From CAKZML01 sp963823435 (lineage in GTDB: Bacteria; Pseudomonadota; Gammaproteobacteria; Steroidobacterales; BM003), in assembly GCA_963823435.1 (NCBI GenBank), contig CAWGLN010000002.1, positions 124,001 to 188,000 on the forward strand: a stretch of DNA of 64,000 nucleotides, written 5' to 3'. The translations under genes were made by a program, and so were the position numbers. Of this stretch, positions 1-7,972 are shown one piece after another. Positions within the stretch are counted from its first letter, which is position 1. Every line of letters starts with the position of its first letter. Below the pieces are notes generated by a model. The model had not been told where the DNA came from and searched no databases. It worked only from the letters and a program-made list of their open reading frames with translations.

Positions 1-2
1 TC

Positions 3-3000
3 GCTGCCGTGGTGAAAAACATGTTGCCCGATGGCGCCGGACGCCGGCGCGCCTATGTGGGTATCGATTTCGCCCGGGTCAGCCGCAACTATCCCCATCT
101 GCAGGTGCTGCAACAAGGCCTCGCTGCCGCGTACCCGGAACTGGACAAAATCTGTCTTCCTCCGGCGCCGATCAAACCGCCGGTGTTTACCGGAACATTG
201 TTGCGACTTCATGCACTCGCCGCGGAAAGTGGCGTCGAGGCCGGGAATATTTTCGCCCGTGCGCTTGCCGGTGGTTTGGACGTATTGGTCAAAACCCAGG
301 CGCAAGGCGGAGTGGAGTCAGGACTCCTGCGGGCCAACCTGGATATTCAGTTTGCGGTCGATTATCCAGCCGGCAACTACCAGGAGGTGGATGTCATGCT
401 GGTAGCGGGTTCGAAACTGCTCCACGACATTCCCGAAGACTCTTTGCGTGTCGAAGGCAGCCTGGTGGTTTCGGCCAACCAGGATCCTGCCCAACTCTGG
501 CGCGGACTACCTCGCCGGGTAACCGAGTGGATTAAGCGCAAGCGTCTTTCAGTGACCCTGGTGGACGCCAGGGCCATTGCCGTTACCGCCGGCGGTGGTC
601 CCGGGCATCTGGACCAGTTGTCGATCTGGGCCCTGATCGGCTGCGCGTTGAAAATCATCCGACCCGACGAAACCGCTCAACAACCCGTGATCCTGGTTCT
701 GGAGGATTTACTCAAGCGCTTGTTCAAGGGAGATGAAGCCACCGCACGGGAAATCCTGGCGGTAGTCGACCGCGGCGGTCGGGAAGCCTTGCCGGTGGAC
801 TGGACGCAGTGGAAGGATGAAGTTCGACCACCGGAAAGCGAGCGCAAGGCCCCCTGGTCGGCCGACGCGGCCGGTGCCACACCGGGAAATCTGTTTGATC
901 CGAGCCGTTTCTGGCGCTCGGTAGGCTTTCTGTACGACTCCGGCGATGAAGGAGAAACCCTGGTAGATCCTTTCCTTGCAAGCGGCGTAATACCGGCCCG
1001 CAGCAGTGCCCACCGCGACATGAGTTCTTACCGCCTGACCCTGCCCCTGTGGCTGCCCGAGAACTGTACCGGCTGTGGCTTGTGCTGGTCCCATTGTCCG
1101 GATTCCGCCCTGCCACCCACCATACAAGGTGTCGAGGCAATTATCGAAACCGGTATCAGCCTGTGCAAGGCCGATGGCCAGGCAATGACCCAGTTGTCGC
1201 GCATAGTCGGGCACTTGTCGACCCAGGCCTACAAGCTGGTCGCCAAGGATGAGTTACATCAATACACCCTGACCGGACCCTTGCTGACAGAGGCTTTCAA
1301 ACAACTGACCAGCAAGATGGGTCTGGAGGGCGACGCGCTGGCTGCCATGTCGGCCGATTTTGACCTGGTGCATCGCCACCTGGAGCGCTGGCCGATCGCT
1401 CGCAGCGAGCGTTATTTCGGCAATGCCCCCAAGGGGGAAGGCCGCTTGTTGTCGATTGCCGTGAACCCTGTCAACTGCAAGGCCTGCGGTTTGTGCATGG
1501 CCGTGTGTCCCGCCCAGGCCATGACCTGGGAAACCCAGACGCCGGAACGCATCGAACGTGAACACGTCAACCTGGCCCTGCAGATGCAAATGCCGGAAGT
1601 CCCGGTGAAAGATCTCGCAAAGCTCATACAGGAAGATGACCTGGACAGTGAAATGGCAAGGCTGTTGAACCGCAGCAGTTACCTTTCCATGGTAGGTGGC
1701 GATAGCGCCCTGCCCGGTCATCCGGGCAAGACCGCCGTGCACCTGGTTTCCGCCTCTATCGACTCGGCAATGCAACAGCGTTACCAGGATCATGTGAACT
1801 ATTTGCAGGACCTGGTTGAGCGTCTGAAAGCAAAGATCCAGGATCAGCTCTCCGGCGTGGTGCGTATCGATGACTTTGACACCTTCGCCACCCGTTTGCG
1901 TACCCTGGACAAACGCAATCTGGATAGCAAGGAACTGGCCAACGCCCTGGGCAAGACCAGTCTGGATGAAGGATTGAATCAGCAACGCCTGGACAATCTG
2001 AACAGCCTGCGAATGAAGGTCGAGCAACAAGTCGCCAGCTTCCTGTCTGGCCGGTCCAGGATGGTGCTGGCAATGCAGCGTGGTGAAATCACACTCTGGA
2101 GCGGAAGCTATCCTGACAATCCACATGCAAGTCCCTGGCTAAGTCACGCCCGTGGCCAGGCACCGGCCCTGGCAGAAGGCCTGTTCGAAGGCATGTCGCG
2201 GCGTCTGTTGCAGGAACTCTCCGTCTGCCGCCAGGTCGAGCTTGAACTGGATGACCAATATGATCCCATGCTGCACAGCAGCCTGGCCGACACGCTTGCC
2301 TGGGAAGAACTGGAAGAACGTGAGCGTCGCCTGCTCGCCCCGGTAGTCATGGTCGCCGAAGCCGAATCCGTTGCCTGGGACGATATCAGCAGGGTGTTGG
2401 CCAGCCAAAGACCTATCACCATGCTGTTGCTTGATCGCCATGGCATTGTCGTGGAACCCGATGACGCCCAGGCTTGCGGTCTGGATCACGTGCGTCGTGC
2501 CATGGACCTGGGTAACCGTTTCGTTTTGCAAAGCGCGACCGGAAATCCTGCACACCTGATACGCGGGGTGGTGGCAAGCCTGGAATCGGCGGGCCCCTCC
2601 TTACTTCGGGTCTATGCACCGGACAGCATGGACAATGCCTTGTCCGGCGAGTATGTCGCCGAGGATTCCAGCCTGGCACTGGGCAGTCGCGCCGTGCCGT
2701 TGTTTTGCTTTGACCCGGCCAGCAAGCTTACGCCCTTGTCCCTGGCGGGTAACCCCGATCCGGATGCGGATTGGGCCGAACTGGCATTGGATGCGCGCAC
2801 TGCCGGTGGGGGTGTTGAAAAAATTGAGAGCATATTGACCCCGGCAGACTGGGCTGTGCACCAGATTCGGTTCCGGTCACATTTTACCCTGCTGGGCAAG
2901 GGTCGTTTGAGTGATGACTTGCGGCCGCTGACGAAATACCTGGCGTTAAAAGCGGAAAAGCGTGCTGGTCTGCATCCCTATATTCAACTCCTGGATGGTA

Positions 3001-3329
3001 AGCAGAAGCTCATCATGGCGAGGGTTTCGGCCCAGATGTCGGATGCCTGCGAGCGGGCACTGACCGACTGGAAGACACTGAAAGCACGCGCCTCTGGCCA
3101 GGCGCCGGCGGTCAGCGAAAAGCCTGCGTCGGCTTCCGCCACCCCGGCCGAATCGGCACCCGCTGCAACGATTATGCCGCCGGGTGCGGATCCGCAGGTA
3201 CTGGTCGAGCGCTTGCTGGCACTTTGCGGTTACAGTGGAGATCCTGCGTACTTCAATCAAAGCCTGCGGGATTTTCTGGCGGCGGAAAAAGGGAAGCAAG
3301 ACGAAGGTGAAGAGAATGTTCGGCATTAA
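3..3329 (+). CDS. PFOR-like 2-oxoacid oxidoreductase homologue with degenerate catalytic domain (5'-truncated by window)
   Basis: The reading frame is open from the window edge, so the true start and the N-terminal pyrimidine/TPP domains lie upstream. Numbering is from the GTG at 9. Residues about 95-260 match the gamma-like domain III of pyruvate:ferredoxin oxidoreductase. Two [4Fe-4S] motifs follow: C353/C356/C359/C363 (CTGCGLCWSHC) and C490/C493/C496/C500 (CKACGLCMAVC), as in domain V. Residues about 660-1000 align with the TPP domain VI: WSGSYPDNPHASPW stands for the SSIYGGNLPTTPW region, and LFCFDP is kept. However, the GDGWAYDIG motif is replaced near residues 778-791 (VVMVAEAESVAWDD), NTGGQ is absent, and the CxxC of the proximal cluster and its later Cys (now APDSMD) are gone. 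Seen: loss of cofactor residues. Inferred: no decarboxylase activity, with a possible electron-transfer role for the rnf genes that start 30 nt downstream. Confidence 0.8.
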   Translation, partial: AAVVKNMLPDGAGRRRAYVGIDFARVSRNYPHLQVLQQGLAAAYPELDKICLPPAPIKPPVFTGTLLRLHALAAESGVEAGNIFARALAGGLDVLVKTQAQGGVESGLLRANLDIQFAVDYPAGNYQEVDVMLVAGSKLLHDIPEDSLRVEGSLVVSANQDPAQLWRGLPRRVTEWIKRKRLSVTLVDARAIAVTAGGGPGHLDQLSIWALIGCALKIIRPDETAQQPVILVLEDLLKRLFKGDEATAREILAVVDRGGREALPVDWTQWKDEVRPPESERKAPWSADAAGATPGNLFDPSRFWRSVGFLYDSGDEGETLVDPFLASGVIPARSSAHRDMSSYRLTLPLWLPENCTGCGLCWSHCPDSALPPTIQGVEAIIETGISLCKADGQAMTQLSRIVGHLSTQAYKLVAKDELHQYTLTGPLLTEAFKQLTSKMGLEGDALAAMSADFDLVHRHLERWPIARSERYFGNAPKGEGRLLSIAVNPVNCKACGLCMAVCPAQAMTWETQTPERIEREHVNLALQMQMPEVPVKDLAKLIQEDDLDSEMARLLNRSSYLSMVGGDSALPGHPGKTAVHLVSASIDSAMQQRYQDHVNYLQDLVERLKAKIQDQLSGVVRIDDFDTFATRLRTLDKRNLDSKELANALGKTSLDEGLNQQRLDNLNSLRMKVEQQVASFLSGRSRMVLAMQRGEITLWSGSYPDNPHASPWLSHARGQAPALAEGLFEGMSRRLLQELSVCRQVELELDDQYDPMLHSSLADTLAWEELEERERRLLAPVVMVAEAESVAWDDISRVLASQRPITMLLLDRHGIVVEPDDAQACGLDHVRRAMDLGNRFVLQSATGNPAHLIRGVVASLESAGPSLLRVYAPDSMDNALSGEYVAEDSSLALGSRAVPLFCFDPASKLTPLSLAGNPDPDADWAELALDARTAGGGVEKIESILTPADWAVHQIRFRSHFTLLGKGRLSDDLRPLTKYLALKAEKRAGLHPYIQLLDGKQKLIMARVSAQMSDACERALTDWKTLKARASGQAPAVSEKPASASATPAESAPAATIMPPGADPQVLVERLLALCGYSGDPAYFNQSLRDFLAAEKGKQDEGEENVRH

Positions 3330-3359
3330 TCTTCCATGCACCGAGAGAGCTTGCATACC

Positions 3360-4694
3360 ATGAGCGAGACCAAGACATTTCGCCACGGTATTCACCCACC
3401 CGAGCATAAGGAACTCACTGCCGGGCGCGCTATCGAGCGTATCAAGTTTCCGAAACGCGTGGTGCTTCCGCTCAGCCAGCATATCGGCGCACCTTCGCGT
3501 CCACTGGTGAAAGCCGGTGACAAGGTATTCCGCGGTCAGGTGATTGCCGAACCCGGTGGATTCGTTTCCGTTCCCCTGCATTCCTCGGTTACCGGAACGG
3601 TGGCGGGTATTCGAAAGCATCATCATCCCAATGGTTCACTGGCCGAATGTATCGTAATCGACGTGGACCACACCTCCGCCCAGACGCTTTATGATGCGTA
3701 TCCACGGGACTGGGAGTCCAAGAGCACAGCGCAACTGCTGGAGGAAATTCGCCAGGGAGGATTCGTGGGACTGGGTGGCGCTGCCTTCCCGACCCATGTG
3801 AAGCTGGCGGTGCCCGAAGGTAAGCATGCACGCTGGTTGCTGATCAATGGTTGTGAATGCGAGCCCTACCTCACCAGTGACCACCGCATCATGCTCGAGT
3901 GGGCCGACTCCATTCTGCTTGGCATACGGGTGATGGCAAAGATCCTGGGCACCGAAAAATCCTACATTGCGGTGGAGAACAACAAGTGGGATGCAATCAA
4001 GGCGCTACGTGACCGTATACCTGCGGACATGCCCTGCGAACTGGTGCCACTGGAGACCAAGTATCCCCAGGGCGCGGAAAAGATGCTGATCACTGCCGTG
4101 CTGAAAAAAGAAGTCCCCAGCGGCAAGTTACCGATTGATGTGCAAGTAGTGGTGCAGAACGTGGGCACCGCAGCGGGTATCGGGGACTGGTTCGCCTTTG
4201 GACAACCCCTGATTGAACGCGTGGTGACGGTAACCGGGCCCGGCGTGGTTCGCCCAACCACCTTGCTCGCACCAGTGGGTATGAGCCTGGCCGAGGTGAT
4301 TGAACACTGTGGCGGACTGACCGACGATGCCAGGGAAATTCTGTTTGGTGGTCCCATGATGGGCACGCCACAACAATTCATGGACGTGCCGATTCTCAAG
4401 GGCACCTCCGGCATCGTCTGCCTGACCGAGGGGCAGCTTTTCCAGCGACAGGAATATCCCTGTATACGCTGTTCCGCCTGCCTGGATGCCTGTCCTGTCT
4501 ATTTGAACCCCAGTTCCCTGGGGGCATTGGCGCGGGCCGGCAAGTACGATGACATGATGGGGCACCACATCATGGACTGCATGGAATGTGGCTCCTGCTC
4601 CTATGTCTGCCCCTCGAATATTCCCCTGGTGCAACGCTTCCGCGTGGCCAAGGCCCTGTTGCGTGAAAAACAGGCGCGGGAGAAGGCGGCATGA
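3360..4694 (+). CDS. rnfC: Rnf electron transport complex subunit RnfC
   Basis: This is the peripheral NADH-side subunit of the Rnf ion-pumping ferredoxin:NAD oxidoreductase. The N-terminal HGIHPPE segment and barrel-sandwich region are typical. The GLGGAAFPTHVKL loop is the flavin/NADH-binding signature shared with NuoF. Two C-terminal [4Fe-4S] motifs are visible, CIRCSACLDACP and CMECGSCSYVCP. At 444 residues it is compact and lacks the long repetitive C-terminal tail of enteric RnfC. An in-frame ATG at 3336 would add 8 residues; neither start has a strong ribosome site. Its stop overlaps the rnfD start (ATGA), so it is translationally coupled. Confidence 0.95.
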   Translation: MSETKTFRHGIHPPEHKELTAGRAIERIKFPKRVVLPLSQHIGAPSRPLVKAGDKVFRGQVIAEPGGFVSVPLHSSVTGTVAGIRKHHHPNGSLAECIVIDVDHTSAQTLYDAYPRDWESKSTAQLLEEIRQGGFVGLGGAAFPTHVKLAVPEGKHARWLLINGCECEPYLTSDHRIMLEWADSILLGIRVMAKILGTEKSYIAVENNKWDAIKALRDRIPADMPCELVPLETKYPQGAEKMLITAVLKKEVPSGKLPIDVQVVVQNVGTAAGIGDWFAFGQPLIERVVTVTGPGVVRPTTLLAPVGMSLAEVIEHCGGLTDDAREILFGGPMMGTPQQFMDVPILKGTSGIVCLTEGQLFQRQEYPCIRCSACLDACPVYLNPSSLGALARAGKYDDMMGHHIMDCMECGSCSYVCPSNIPLVQRFRVAKALLREKQAREKAA

Positions 4695-5728
4695 GCAACA
4701 CTACGAGCCGACTCGTTATCGCCACACCACCGTTCGCCAAGCGGTCGATTAGTACACCGATGATCATGCGCCACGTGATCTACGCCTTGATACCCACGGT
4801 GATTGCCGCTGTCATCTACTTCGGGATCAGTGCATTGCTGCTGATCGTGGTGTGCACCGCCACTTGCATGTTTGCGGAGTGGGTAAGCGCCGGGCGAGGT
4901 CCATTACGCATGAGCCCCGCGGCCGATGGCAGTGCCGCCCTCACCGGCATGTTGCTGGCGCTCACCCTGCCCCCGGGCCTGCCCCTGTGGATGGCCGTAC
5001 TGGGTTCGCTGGTCGCGGTGTTTTTTGGCAAGTTGTTGTTCGGTGGCCTGGGTCAAAACGTATTCAATCCTTCGCTGACCGGGCGTGCCTTCCTGCAGGC
5101 CAGCTTCCCGGTAGCGATAACCACCTGGGCGCCACCCATGGGACTCCAGGAATTCCTGGTTTTCAGGGGAGACAGTTTCGCCCTGCCCTTCACGCGACCG
5201 GCGTTTGACGGACTCACCGCGGCGACCCCCCTGGCGCATATGAAGTTCGAGGGACAGGCCACTGAATGGACGTCCATGCTATATGGCAACATCCCCGGAT
5301 CCCTGGGTGAAACATCCGCCTTGTTGTTATTGTTGGGCGGCGCTTATCTTGCCTGGCGCGGGTTCCTTAACTGGCGGGTCCCGGTTGGCATATTTTTGAC
5401 CGTAGTGATTTTCGCCAGCGCCCTGCATTATTCGGATCCCTCCCGCTTCCCCGATGCCCTGCATCACCTGCTCGCGGGTGGCCTGGTCCTGGGCGCCGTG
5501 TTCATGGCTACCGATCCGGTGAGTTCGCCGCTGACACCGCTGGGAAGCTGGATATTCGCCGCCGGCATCGGCGTGCTGGTCGTGTTGATACGTCAATTCG
5601 GCGGTTTGCCCGAGGGCGTGATGTACGCGATCCTGCTGATGAACGCTGCCACGCCATTGATTGACCAACTTACCCAGCCCGGTATCTATGGTGCGACGAA
5701 ACCGGTAAAGGAGGTCAGCAAGTCATGA
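4691..5728 (+). CDS. rnfD: Rnf complex membrane subunit RnfD
   Basis: A 345-residue polytopic membrane protein of the NqrB/RnfD family that carries a covalently bound FMN. The family stretch GGLGQNVFNPSLTGRAF is present. The flavinylation site is DGLTAATPL with Thr179 as the expected acceptor. The usual (S/T)GAT core reads TAAT here, a G-to-A change that is conservative but worth noting. Several hydrophobic helices are evident, including the C-terminal ones (LLAGGLVLGAVFMATDPVSSP). It overlaps rnfC by ATGA and rnfG by 4 nt, so the operon is tightly coupled. Confidence 0.95.
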   Translation: MSNTTSRLVIATPPFAKRSISTPMIMRHVIYALIPTVIAAVIYFGISALLLIVVCTATCMFAEWVSAGRGPLRMSPAADGSAALTGMLLALTLPPGLPLWMAVLGSLVAVFFGKLLFGGLGQNVFNPSLTGRAFLQASFPVAITTWAPPMGLQEFLVFRGDSFALPFTRPAFDGLTAATPLAHMKFEGQATEWTSMLYGNIPGSLGETSALLLLLGGAYLAWRGFLNWRVPVGIFLTVVIFASALHYSDPSRFPDALHHLLAGGLVLGAVFMATDPVSSPLTPLGSWIFAAGIGVLVVLIRQFGGLPEGVMYAILLMNAATPLIDQLTQPGIYGATKPVKEVSKS

Positions 5729-6462
5729 CAGAAAGTCATACTCCTGCTCCCACCGCAACGCCTGCGCTGGCAATCCAACCGGTCGAGGTCAGCAGTGCAC
5801 GCATGATCGCGACCATGGCTGGAATAGGCATTATTTCCGGCATACTGCTGGTGGTTTCCTACGTCGGTACTCTGCCCACGATTGAGGCCAACCGGGCCGC
5901 CGCACTTGAGCGGGCCATTTTCGAAGTGGTGCCTGGCGCCACCAGCAAGACCACCTTCACCCGGGAAGGAGAGATTCTGCGACCGGTGAAGGACGGGGAA
6001 AAACCCTCGGAGCGCTATTACGCCGCCTACGACGACACAGGCGAATTGGCCGGTGTCGCGGTGGAAGCGCAAGGCCAGGGGTTCGCCGACATTTTGAAGA
6101 TCTTGTATGGCTATTCGCCTGCCTGCCAGTGTGTGATTGGCATGAAAGTACTCGAGAGCAAGGAAACACCGGGACTGGGTGACAAGATCGAAAAGGACCC
6201 GGTCTTTGTATCGAACTTCGAGGCACTGGATCTCAGCCTGGGTCCGGACGGTGACAAGCCGGTCAACCCTGTGGTGTTTGCCAAGCCCGGGCAAAAAACC
6301 CATGCATGGGAAATCGAGGGCATCACCGGCGCAACGATTTCAAGCAAGGCCATTACCAATATCATTTACACCAGTTCCATGCATACGGTCGCGATACTCG
6401 AACATAATCTCCAGGTACTAAAAGATGGCAACCCGAGCCGCCAGCTTGACCAGAAAGACTGA
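5725..6462 (+). CDS. rnfG: Rnf complex subunit RnfG (covalent FMN)
   Basis: RnfG is a membrane-anchored periplasmic flavoprotein of the complex. A single N-terminal transmembrane helix lies at about residues 28-50 (MIATMAGIGIISGILLVVSY). The FMN-binding domain ends with EGITGATISSKA, the consensus motif in which Thr204 takes FMN through ApbE. The length of 245 residues is slightly above the enteric form. It starts inside the end of rnfD and overlaps the start of rnfE by 38 nt. Confidence 0.95.
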   Translation: MTESHTPAPTATPALAIQPVEVSSARMIATMAGIGIISGILLVVSYVGTLPTIEANRAAALERAIFEVVPGATSKTTFTREGEILRPVKDGEKPSERYYAAYDDTGELAGVAVEAQGQGFADILKILYGYSPACQCVIGMKVLESKETPGLGDKIEKDPVFVSNFEALDLSLGPDGDKPVNPVVFAKPGQKTHAWEIEGITGATISSKAITNIIYTSSMHTVAILEHNLQVLKDGNPSRQLDQKD

Positions 6463-7066
6463 ACCACAAAGCGTCGATACCTTTATCAAGGGATTGTGGC
6501 GCGAGAACCCGGTATTCGTGGCCTTGCTGGGTATGTGCCCGGTGCTCGCGGTTACCAACTCCGTGATCAACGCCCTGGCCATCGGCCTGGCCTCGACCTT
6601 TGTGATGACGCTCTCCAGCACCATCGTGTCGCTGGCGAAAAAATTGATCCCGAAGCAGGTCCGTATTGCCTCCTACATCCTGATCATCGCCACCTTTGTC
6701 ACGGTCACCGAATATGTACTGGCGGCACTCAGTTATGACGTACACAAGGCGCTGGGCGCTTTTATTCCTTTGATCGTGGTGAATTGCATGATCCTGGGCC
6801 GCTCCGAGGCCTTCGCCTCGCGTAATTCGGTGGGACTGGCCGCGCTGGATGCCCTGGGTATGGGCGTGGGATTCACCGTCGCCTGTCTGTCGCTTGGGAC
6901 CGTCAGGGAGTTGCTGGGCAACGGAACCCTGCTGGGTTATCCGGTTTTTGGACCGGGCTTCGAACCCTGGGTCATCATGGTCTTGCCACCCGGAGCGTTT
7001 TTCGTACTCGGTATGTGGTTGTTGCTGTTTAACTGGCTCAAGCAGCGCAAGGAGGCAGCGGAATGA
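6425..7066 (+). CDS. rnfE: Rnf complex membrane subunit RnfE
   Basis: A 213-residue integral membrane subunit of the NqrD/RnfE family. LGMCPVLAVTNSVINAL and VVNCMILGRSEAFAS hold the two conserved cysteines that, with those of RnfA, ligate the membrane-embedded iron-sulfur centre in this family. The ATG at 6425 lies 38 nt inside rnfG and gives a leader of about 20 residues before the family match. A TTG at about 6449 is an alternative start. The stop overlaps rnfA by 4 nt. Confidence 0.95.
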   Translation: MATRAASLTRKTEPQSVDTFIKGLWRENPVFVALLGMCPVLAVTNSVINALAIGLASTFVMTLSSTIVSLAKKLIPKQVRIASYILIIATFVTVTEYVLAALSYDVHKALGAFIPLIVVNCMILGRSEAFASRNSVGLAALDALGMGVGFTVACLSLGTVRELLGNGTLLGYPVFGPGFEPWVIMVLPPGAFFVLGMWLLLFNWLKQRKEAAE

Positions 7067-7644
7067 ACACTGCATCCTCCATGTCCATCTTTCTCAATGC
7101 CGCGTTTATCAATAATTTCGTGCTCGCCATGTTCCTTGGCATCTGCCCGTTCCTGGGTGTGTCCAACAAGACCGATACGGCCATGCGCATGGGCGGTGCG
7201 GTTACTTTCGTTATGCTGGTTGCCTCGGTTTGCGCGTTTGCAATCGACAAGATACTGACCTGGATGGGTGCTCCCTACCTGCAGCTAATCGCCTACATCG
7301 TAGTGATCGCCTCGGCCGTGCAACTGGTCGAAATGATTATCAAGAAGTTCAGCCCCGCCCTGTTCCGCACCCTGGGAATTTTTCTTCCGCTGATTACCAC
7401 CAATTGTGCGATTCTCGGCCTGGCCCTGTTTCAGACCGCCCGGCAATACGATTTCGTGCAGTCGCTGTCATTCGCGGTGGGCGCGGGCGCAGGATTCACG
7501 CTTGCCCTGGTGCTGATGGCCGGATTGCGGGAACGCCTGGAGTTGTCCACGGTGTCCTCGGTAGTGCAAGGTGCGGCCCTGACCTTGATGCTTGCAGGTA
7601 TCCTGTCCATGGCCTTTATGGGGTTTGCGGGTATGAGCAGTTGA
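7063..7644 (+). CDS. rnfA: Rnf complex membrane subunit RnfA
   Basis: A 193-residue membrane protein of the NqrE/RnfA family. LGICPFLGVSNK and TTNCAILGLALFQTA carry the conserved cysteines for the intramembrane iron-sulfur site shared with RnfE. Putting rnfA last, after rnfE, differs from the enteric rnfABCDGE order, and rnfB is missing from the cluster as seen. The TGA stop overlaps a TTG start of a small Cys-rich gene. Confidence 0.95.
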   Translation: MNTASSMSIFLNAAFINNFVLAMFLGICPFLGVSNKTDTAMRMGGAVTFVMLVASVCAFAIDKILTWMGAPYLQLIAYIVVIASAVQLVEMIIKKFSPALFRTLGIFLPLITTNCAILGLALFQTARQYDFVQSLSFAVGAGAGFTLALVLMAGLRERLELSTVSSVVQGAALTLMLAGILSMAFMGFAGMSS

Positions 7645-7844
7645 ACCTGCTGCTGCAACTGGCCATCACCATCGGCGCCATCCTGGTGATGCTGGCCCTG
7701 TGGCTCGCCGTCCAGGCCCTGATGCGACGTGATCTGCCAGAATCAGCAGCCGATAAAGACGTGCTGGCCTGTCGTGGTTGTGCCACTCACTCCTGCGCCG
7801 GATGCGCCATGGATAGCACCACACAGAACGGGAATTCCTCCTAG
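7641..7844 (+). CDS. small membrane protein with two CxGC motifs, possible Rnf iron-sulfur maturation factor
   Basis: A 67-residue protein that starts at a TTG overlapping the rnfA stop (TTGA), which implies coupling. One hydrophobic helix spans about residues 3-28 (LLLQLAITIGAILVMLALWL). A charged stretch follows, then CRGCATHSCAGC (C44, C47, C52, C55). I do not recognise a named family. The plan of one helix plus a cytoplasmic Cys cluster encoded at the end of the operon resembles NqrM (DUF539), which is needed to insert iron into the NqrD/NqrE site homologous to RnfA/RnfE. A maturation role here is inference from position and layout. No in-frame ATG with a better ribosome site exists. Confidence 0.65.
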   Translation: MNLLLQLAITIGAILVMLALWLAVQALMRRDLPESAADKDVLACRGCATHSCAGCAMDSTTQNGNSS

Positions 7845-7881
7845 CGCACTGCCATCACAGATCGCCCGGAGTCTGTTTCGA

Positions 7882-7914
7882 TTGACGGCCCCGGGCCTGA
7901 TTCTTCTGTACAAT
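7882..7914 (+). promoter_or_regulatory. weak promoter candidate before the FAD dehydrogenase gene
   Basis: TTGACG at 7882-7887 and TACAAT at 7909-7914 sit in the 128-nt gap after the rnf cluster. The 21-nt spacing is longer than usual, so this is only a weak sigma-70-like match. Confidence 0.25.
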
Positions 7915-7972
7915 ACGACAGGACTTGCATAGACGAGGCAGGCGCGTGACGACGGTCATGGGAGAGGCTAGC

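Noticed and set aside
3360..7644. Na+-NQR instead of Rnf
   Set aside because: RnfC carries two [4Fe-4S] motifs, the gene order is C-D-G-E-A, and no NqrF-type reductase is present.
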